Origin: an uncultured Microbacteriaceae bacterium
Lineage (GTDB): Bacteria > Actinomycetota > Actinomycetes > Actinomycetales > Microbacteriaceae
NCBI GenBank assembly: GCA_947487835.1
Contig: CANKXX010000006.1
Coordinates: 308,641 to 372,640, forward strand
Length of the DNA stretch: 64,000 nt
Reading direction: 5' to 3'
The translations under genes and the position numbers were made by a program. Of this stretch, positions 61,301 to 64,000 are shown piece after piece. A model generated the notes under the pieces. It saw nothing but the letters and a program-made list of their open reading frames with translations, had not been told where the DNA came from and ran no database searches. Every line of letters begins with the position of its first letter. The first letter of the stretch is position 1.

Positions 61301-64000
61301 CGCTGTTCGGTTGGACCACGTCCATCGGCACCCTCGTGAACGGTGACGAGATGCGGACCTCGCCGCTCAAGGGCGAGGAGGTGCGCACGCTCCAGTGGAA
61401 GCGCGCGGACACCACGCTGCCGGTGACGGCGCGCCAGCTGGCCGCCTTCCACGGCTGCTGCGAGCAGACCGAGCGGATCACCATCAACGGTGTCGGCTCG
61501 ACCCACATCGCGCCGTACAGCCAGTCGATCCTGCCGCCGAGCAGCGCGGCGGGTGCGCCGACCCAGGTCAGCACCAGCCCGGCGGGCAACTTCACCTTCA
61601 CCGTCTCCGGTCAGACCACGAACAACGCCAACTACATGGCGCTGAAGACGTGGCCGGTCCGCGACCGCAGCGGAGTGATCGTGCCGGGTGCCTGGATCGT
61701 CGGACACGACTACATCAGCTCGCCCAACCAGTGCGGCATCGCACCGACGAACTGCGACTTCCAGGACAACGTGTACCTGATCACGAACATGCTCCCCGTG
61801 GCATCGAGCGACACGACGGCTCCGGCGGCTCCCGCCGCCAGCGCCGCCGTGACGGGGACGTCGGCGACGATCACCTGGACGCCGAGCACCTCCACCGACG
61901 TCGGCGGCTACGCCGTCGAGCGGGCGACCGCGGCCGAGGGCCCCTGGACGCGGATCAGCGGCCAGACCCCGATCGCGGGCACCACGTTCGTCGACGCCAC
62001 CGCGCCGGCCTTCGTGAACACGGTGTACTACCGGGTCCTCGCGGTCGACGCGTCGGGCAACACGGCGGCAGGCGCACCCGCGGCACTCGACATCTCGTCG
62101 ATGCCCGGCCGGTCGCTGCTGATCGCGGCGAACGCCACGGCCGTGACGACCGGGGGCCGCACCTGGCTTCCGGACGCCCCGTACGCCGCGGGCGGCAGGC
62201 TCTACCGGAACGCCGCGGTGACGCAGATCGCCGTCACGACCGACGACGCGCTGTACCTCAGCGAGCGGAGCGAGACCACGACGTTCGGGTACAACGTGCC
62301 CGTGCCGAGCGGCACCTACCTCGTCCGCCTGCACTACGCCGAGATCTACCACGGCGCCACCGGCGGCGGCGCGGGCGGAACCGGGAAGCGCGTCTTCTCG
62401 GTGAACTTCGAGGGCGGAACGACGCCCGAGATCCCGCGCCTCGACCTCAACGCGCAGGTCGCGCCCATGACCGCCTACGTGACGACCAACTCCGTGGTCG
62501 TGACCGACGGCAACATGGACATCGACTTCGCCGCCACGGTCGACTACCCGAGCGTCTCCGCGGTCGAGATCGTCCGCACCGGTGACGCCCCCGCTCCGCC
62601 GGCCGCTCCCACGGCCGTCACGGCGACGGCGTCGGCCACCGGCGCGACGGTGAGCTGGACCGCGGCCGAGCGTGCCGTCGGCTACTACGTCGAGAAGTCC
62701 GCGACGCCCACGGGCCCCTTCACTCGGGTCAGCGGCGCGACGGACCTCACCGGCACCACGTACACCGACACGGCGCTCGCCGAGGGGGCCACCGCCTCCT
62801 ACCGGGTCGTCGCAGTCGGCGCGACCGGCCTGGCATCGGCGCCGAGCGCTACGGCGTCGGTCACGAGGCCCCTCACGGCCCCGACCGCCCCCACCGCCCT
62901 CGCGGCGACGGGCACGACGGCCGCCGTGAACCTGGCCTGGACCGCGAGCTCCGCCCGCGCCGTCGGCTACTACGTGGAGCGGGCTCCCGCGGCGACGGGT
63001 CCCTGGACCCGCATCAGCGGCGCGGCGAACCTCACCGCGACGACGTTCGCGGACACCACGGCCGTAGCCGGCACCGCCTACTCCTACCGCGTGGTCGCGG
63101 TCGGCGCGACGGGCCTCACCTCCGCGGCGAGCAACACCGCGACGGGCACGAGGACGGTCGCTCCGGTGGCGCCTGCGGCGCCGGCGGGGGTGACGGCGAC
63201 GGGTGGTGCGACGGGTGTTGCGCTGGCCTGGGCTGCGGTGCCTTCGGCGACCGGGTATGTGGTCGAGCGTGCGGCGTCGGCGACGGGGACGTTCGCCCGG
63301 ATCAGCGCGGCGACGCCGCTGACGGCGACGACGTTCACGGACACGACGGGCACGGCGGGCACGACCTACGCCTACCGGGTGGTCGCGGTCGGTTCGACCG
63401 GGCTGACCTCGGCGCCGAGCGCCGTGGTCACGGGGTCGAAGACGGCGCCTGCTGCGGGGTCGACGATCCGGATCAACGCCGGTGGCCCTGCGGTCACGAC
63501 CGGTGGTGTGACGTGGGCTGCGGACTCGGGCTTCGTGGGTGGCAAGACCTACACCAACGGATCCGTGTCGGCGATCGCGGGCACGACGGATGACGTGCTC
63601 TACCGCTCGGAGCGCAGCAACCCGAGCTTCGGGTACGACATCCCGGTCGCGAACGGCAGCTACACGGTTCGTCTGCACTTCGCCGAGATCTTCCACGGGG
63701 CGACCGGTGGTGGAGCGGGCGGCACGGGCAAGCGCGTGTTCGATGTGAACATCGAGGGCGGTGCGCTCGAGCTGGACAACCTGGACATCAACGCCCGGGT
63801 GGCTCCGATGACGGCGTTCGTCAGCTCGCACACGGTCACGGTGACCGGCGGGGTGTTGGACATCGACCTCGTCGCGAGCGTCGACCAGGCCAAGATCTCC
63901 GCGATCGAGGTCATCCCGGTCACCGCTCCGGTGGCGCCTGCGGCGCCGGCGGGGGTGACGGCGACGGGTGGTGCGACGGGTGTTGCGCTGGCCTGGGCTG
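52333..64000 (+). CDS. Giant secreted multimodular protein with sugar-dehydrogenase-like propeller (right end outside window)
   Basis: Open from ATG 52333 to the window edge, at least 3,889 codons, no stop. Signal peptide (1-39), then a beta-sandwich of unknown family (40-325). After these come Fn3, a malectin-like module (427-596), Fn3, two PA14 (699-833, 834-961), two Fn3, a malectin-like module (1169-1347) and a Big_5-type Ig (1348-1456). A glucose/sorbosone-dehydrogenase-like propeller follows (1463-1926; DHLTNSMAYGPDGRIYF with H1590, IYATGIRNAYDLVWHSNNHL). Next are an ASH-type domain, an unclassified YQDYLFLV module, three malectin-like modules (2223-2754), Ig, a second ASH and second YQDY-like module, then Fn3 and true malectin modules (3262-3418 and about 3704-3865). 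Probably binds and perhaps oxidises cell-wall sugars; catalytic status is unproven. Confidence 0.9.
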   Translation, partial: MSHGPRPAASPARRRLLVPSFVAMTALLGSLFSAGPASAITLAEVDPDVTKWAATPYSPLPWEEVAAPGNTAALTFDGGTSGLPDAAGVGTGFSMVQPSSAAATNPYFVPENLSVSGGKLNFTTTPGILNTTTNTQDNALGVGVAAKDKAYLLTTTLDSPAAAVSFAQGGIWFGPNDKNYAKLVVIGNGSGTTAGSRQIQLAKETNDVSVSPTGTATSNADQAIVNTTQTALSAGPVTLNLLVDGLNKKLTATYQIGSGAVIPVGTLSNVPASFFDGSLLVGAKPADNPVTSFAGLFTTKRNMTATAPLTISFDNFGMTEVDMTPPSAPTGLTATGVSGAVDLAWTASAEADVVGYQVFRSTTSPVATTGTPISGTAPITGTTFSDATTFGGAGYHYAVIAVDTLGNPGAAAGVGPVSSATPAGELVKRIDFTTDAAPAVAGHVKDTGAAYTAAAGSGWENAAGTPTDISAETRVRGTNGVEPRLDSIIHMQYKPSATATPAQSVYQYDVPKGTYTVVAAVGDSGTGISATNGYDSQHTIRAEGTTIFNRFQASAARQYDEAIATGVVVSDGKLTIDAVGGTNTKLAYVEIYRTALTLVTPAVPTGLAAAIDGEDVTVSWAPAADAVSYRVYRDADADVDTTGTPLATVEAPSYTDLTTSAATSYHYAVIATSKDGLDSAASAALRVDVPEIEDPTPPQLCLPSEWKAEFFSGTALAGTPKNVVCVSAIDQSYTGGAIPAGLDSPNQYSVRWTRTIDQGAGSYELTTRTDDGVRVRIDGTSVLNEWYAQSADRTRTVQVPLSDGPHQVVVEYYQGFGDGSAKVTLKKTITSCATGEWLAEYFENTGLTGTVAHRECVADIDQTYASGEAPEGLSSSTLYSVRWTRTINEGKGTYRFSAATDDGVRGKVDGALVIDEWRDQSADETHTAERTLAAGSHQIVVEYYQGYNEASATVGYEKTSSDTEAPDAPTNVVTTAGTDAITVRWAASTATDTAGYRVYRGTTPTVATTGAGIAGTAPVSGLSFVDTTAEKEVSYYYVVVAVDDSDNASAASAAAPGVITVVPDTEAPTVPTALAAAPKDSAVTLTWTASSSTDVAGYRIYRGTEPVVSTSGTPLSGTTPVTAATYTDSTVTNGTTYFYVAVAVDLAGNRSAASNEVVAVPLVPNTTNVKVDFTATDAAPVAGYLADWGQAYGLRTGATQGAGTVSYGWLSEDGNSTSLVTNGRDRNRAGVPALLDSILHMQYGDANGGTGTNGVKTEGVWELAVPDGLYSVKVAVGDEADAGGGYEASHVINVEGSVGIEKFVGRAAAEYSTVTTTVGVWDGKLTIDAKGGVNTKIAYIEVLGLTRAPHVDTVLPENRVVGHDVNAGVSASIKIPYAGVGVRPSSMPGNVHLYNVATGALVPTTVGTSGGNDVISLAPNDPLAPNTAYRFVVTSGVTDNFGVPFVPFTSVFTTGSGEVTSSDEFTPAKGISFQKIELPTGRGKYWSSYAFGPDGKLYGTTIGEGIFRFTVNADGTLGEPESLGYEGFAHIGLLFDKSSTANDLRLWVTRTSANFSEQGQWVSSIHQLSGPNLATDRSIFTSLPRSLSDHLTNSMAYGPDGRIYFQQGSNQASGDLDNAWGQRGEQLLTGATLVFDPANGQIQTAANGGGSIDVKTAQGGTYNPYAPTAPLKIYATGIRNAYDLVWHSNNHLYVATNGTAGGANTPGVTANANGTFTRTAAAGIPGFSTVNGTDVTAQCVRRGYTGGTVPPTGNIPTQKDLLFDVVEGGYYGHPNPERCEFVLNAGNDSATPTAPGTKESRYPLGTKADPNYRGVAYDFEFNKSPNGALEYKSSTFGGQLKGRLVVTRFSNNNDLIFLQPDKATGKVLGAQTSVGITGVANTTMSGVDGFNDPLEVVEDPKTGNLYVNQYDRSGSDQRMYLLRVPASQQASTVSASVNELVFSAVKSTQSAAKTVTVTNNSAQAVTVNTAITGGQATEFAVTGGNVSVPAQGSITLSVRFTPGTTVGQRASTLRLTAGTSTTDIGVYGLTMNGIEGSNEPTLANVLGTLGYGVNVGWTNLEGGTQPVAKGDEVLEPLFVKSGTAAPTMTPLAQYAPREDLPFGWYTGDGVGADLHKLGSIDVGGYQSLLPPSSPGTAASFDPAAQKFGFFYVSNVFKRTGFTEDRLNTGIAHRARVYPAKNRTGTTIPNTYIVGFEDAANGDYQDYLFLVTGVKPATDTGSVDGGIRVDFTTKAAQLPAGYLRDYGQAFSLRTEADQGTSLSYGWKNDTTENDVDLSTGGTAGNGRDRASAQTDQRLDSFMHMQAAMVPNFNGNPTNAYWEIALPNGQYDVTVAVGDPAPQSDVEIHQINLEHDPAITLFRPTGVAGAASRHTTVTRTVTIEDGFLTVDARGGTNTKISYIDILPVTAPGGGDGDDPTDGAQVKVSFGTPDAPAATGWRRDSGAPFSATTGSGWVTTGGTPVERSTFMRYRATATAGITFPTDPLLRTGAHLQEPTEARWEYVVPNGTYEVAASVGDSAFLDSVHTVTAEGQPVVATFTPTGTTPFQTGKRTVTVTDGRLTIAGTGDNTKINWVSIKGEGLDGPAVPVTPTTKVNFQPDTVTAPSGWTADTGAGYTAARGYGWLVNGQPADRSASTRYRAAATPGITYPAGDVTRQTFIITQSGTVDVSDGVWQYAVANGTYDVSVSVGDSGFVDSVHGVNVEGTSVVSGYVPTGAAPFSTGTAKVTVTDGMLTLTPTGTNTKVNWITIAGETLSAPSLTVTANGQSVGTAYTGAPATIAVAAQAAGGATIASLTYALNGAAATAYTGPITVNQIGAQQLVVTATDSAGRVTTRTIALTIEDIGGTVTLRNEQVTRVNGAPAPGFSDDWVALQRINSGVTTHQVMDQATVTVTNTGAKNLRITGMTLGGANAGQFQIVNPPTVPLTVAPGASTPVTVKFIANSGSRGVRSAQLTIASSDPAKPATVVQLRGGYMGAPEGGSELTLPEITALFGWTTSIGTLVNGDEMRTSPLKGEEVRTLQWKRADTTLPVTARQLAAFHGCCEQTERITINGVGSTHIAPYSQSILPPSSAAGAPTQVSTSPAGNFTFTVSGQTTNNANYMALKTWPVRDRSGVIVPGAWIVGHDYISSPNQCGIAPTNCDFQDNVYLITNMLPVASSDTTAPAAPAASAAVTGTSATITWTPSTSTDVGGYAVERATAAEGPWTRISGQTPIAGTTFVDATAPAFVNTVYYRVLAVDASGNTAAGAPAALDISSMPGRSLLIAANATAVTTGGRTWLPDAPYAAGGRLYRNAAVTQIAVTTDDALYLSERSETTTFGYNVPVPSGTYLVRLHYAEIYHGATGGGAGGTGKRVFSVNFEGGTTPEIPRLDLNAQVAPMTAYVTTNSVVVTDGNMDIDFAATVDYPSVSAVEIVRTGDAPAPPAAPTAVTATASATGATVSWTAAERAVGYYVEKSATPTGPFTRVSGATDLTGTTYTDTALAEGATASYRVVAVGATGLASAPSATASVTRPLTAPTAPTALAATGTTAAVNLAWTASSARAVGYYVERAPAATGPWTRISGAANLTATTFADTTAVAGTAYSYRVVAVGATGLTSAASNTATGTRTVAPVAPAAPAGVTATGGATGVALAWAAVPSATGYVVERAASATGTFARISAATPLTATTFTDTTGTAGTTYAYRVVAVGSTGLTSAPSAVVTGSKTAPAAGSTIRINAGGPAVTTGGVTWAADSGFVGGKTYTNGSVSAIAGTTDDVLYRSERSNPSFGYDIPVANGSYTVRLHFAEIFHGATGGGAGGTGKRVFDVNIEGGALELDNLDINARVAPMTAFVSSHTVTVTGGVLDIDLVASVDQAKISAIEVIPVTAPVAPAAPAGVTATGGATGVALAWA
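63161..64000 (+). repeat. 765-bp Fn3-malectin unit repeated at the right edge
   Basis: Positions 63161-63235 recur without change at 63926-64000, offset 765 bp (255 codons), the size of one Fn3 plus one malectin module. The second copy is cut by the window end. Codon choice from about 63160 (GGT, GTT, GCG, less C in third position) differs from the DNA before it. Confidence 0.85.

Overview
The window is high-GC DNA (roughly 70% by eye) with dense, mostly short-spaced genes, many GTG starts and overlapping operons. ClpC, RadA, a 6C-type RNA, an AztABCD-type zinc uptake system and many GNAT, MFS and SGNH genes all fit Actinomycetota. The cell-wall-anchored cellulase and giant pectin esterase suggest a plant- or litter-associated member of Microbacteriaceae. 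The genus cannot be fixed from this sequence alone.

Layout. 1-8.5 kb: the 3' end of a DUF4037-like gene; a secreted GH9 cellulase with a sorting-signal-like C-terminus; a VOC protein; a carbohydrate ABC importer (binding lipoprotein plus two permeases, no ATPase) divergent from a DeoR-type regulator; a small membrane protein. 8.5-15.5 kb: clpC with a strong terminator, an N-acetylglutamate-synthase-like acetyltransferase, a membrane-anchored secreted protein, radA and a GDSL/SGNH hydrolase, with several families of intergenic repeats. 15.6-20 kb: tRNA-Ser(CGA), an azoreductase/HxlR divergent pair, and small-molecule enzymes.

20-28.6 kb is a zinc block. A perfect Zur-like palindrome sits between the divergent aztA operon (aztA, an ArsP_1/DUF318 permease, a TIGR03943 partner with a histidine-rich loop, a beta-propeller protein) and the aztB operon (aztB, an AztD-like lipoprotein, aztC, aztD). 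It is followed by a terminator, a 43-aa gene, a probable 6C RNA, and a structured leader in front of a DHA2-type MFS exporter.

31-42 kb: a field of palindromic intergenic repeats; an XRE/DUF2975 pair; two MFS_3-type transporters; a LysR regulator; an APC amino-acid permease; a DrrAB-like ABC exporter whose ATPase carries in-frame 18-bp repeats; a MarP-like membrane serine protease; an aldo/keto reductase and a Dabb-domain protein.

42.6-64 kb is dominated by two giant secreted multimodular proteins on the + strand. The first (2,825 aa) carries four PA14 modules, seven Fn3 modules, four CE8 pectin methylesterase modules and one CE12 rhamnogalacturonan acetylesterase module. CE8 modules 1 and 4 have lost catalytic residues while modules 2 and 3 look intact. 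The second runs from 52333 off the right edge (at least 3,889 codons). It combines Fn3, PA14, malectin-like and ASH-type modules with a sugar-dehydrogenase-like beta-propeller and ends in a 765-bp repeat cut by the window edge.

Together the GH9 enzyme, the pectin esterase and the second giant look like an extracellular plant-polysaccharide machinery, with the sugar ABC importer as one possible uptake route. That functional link is inference from content, not shown by the sequence.
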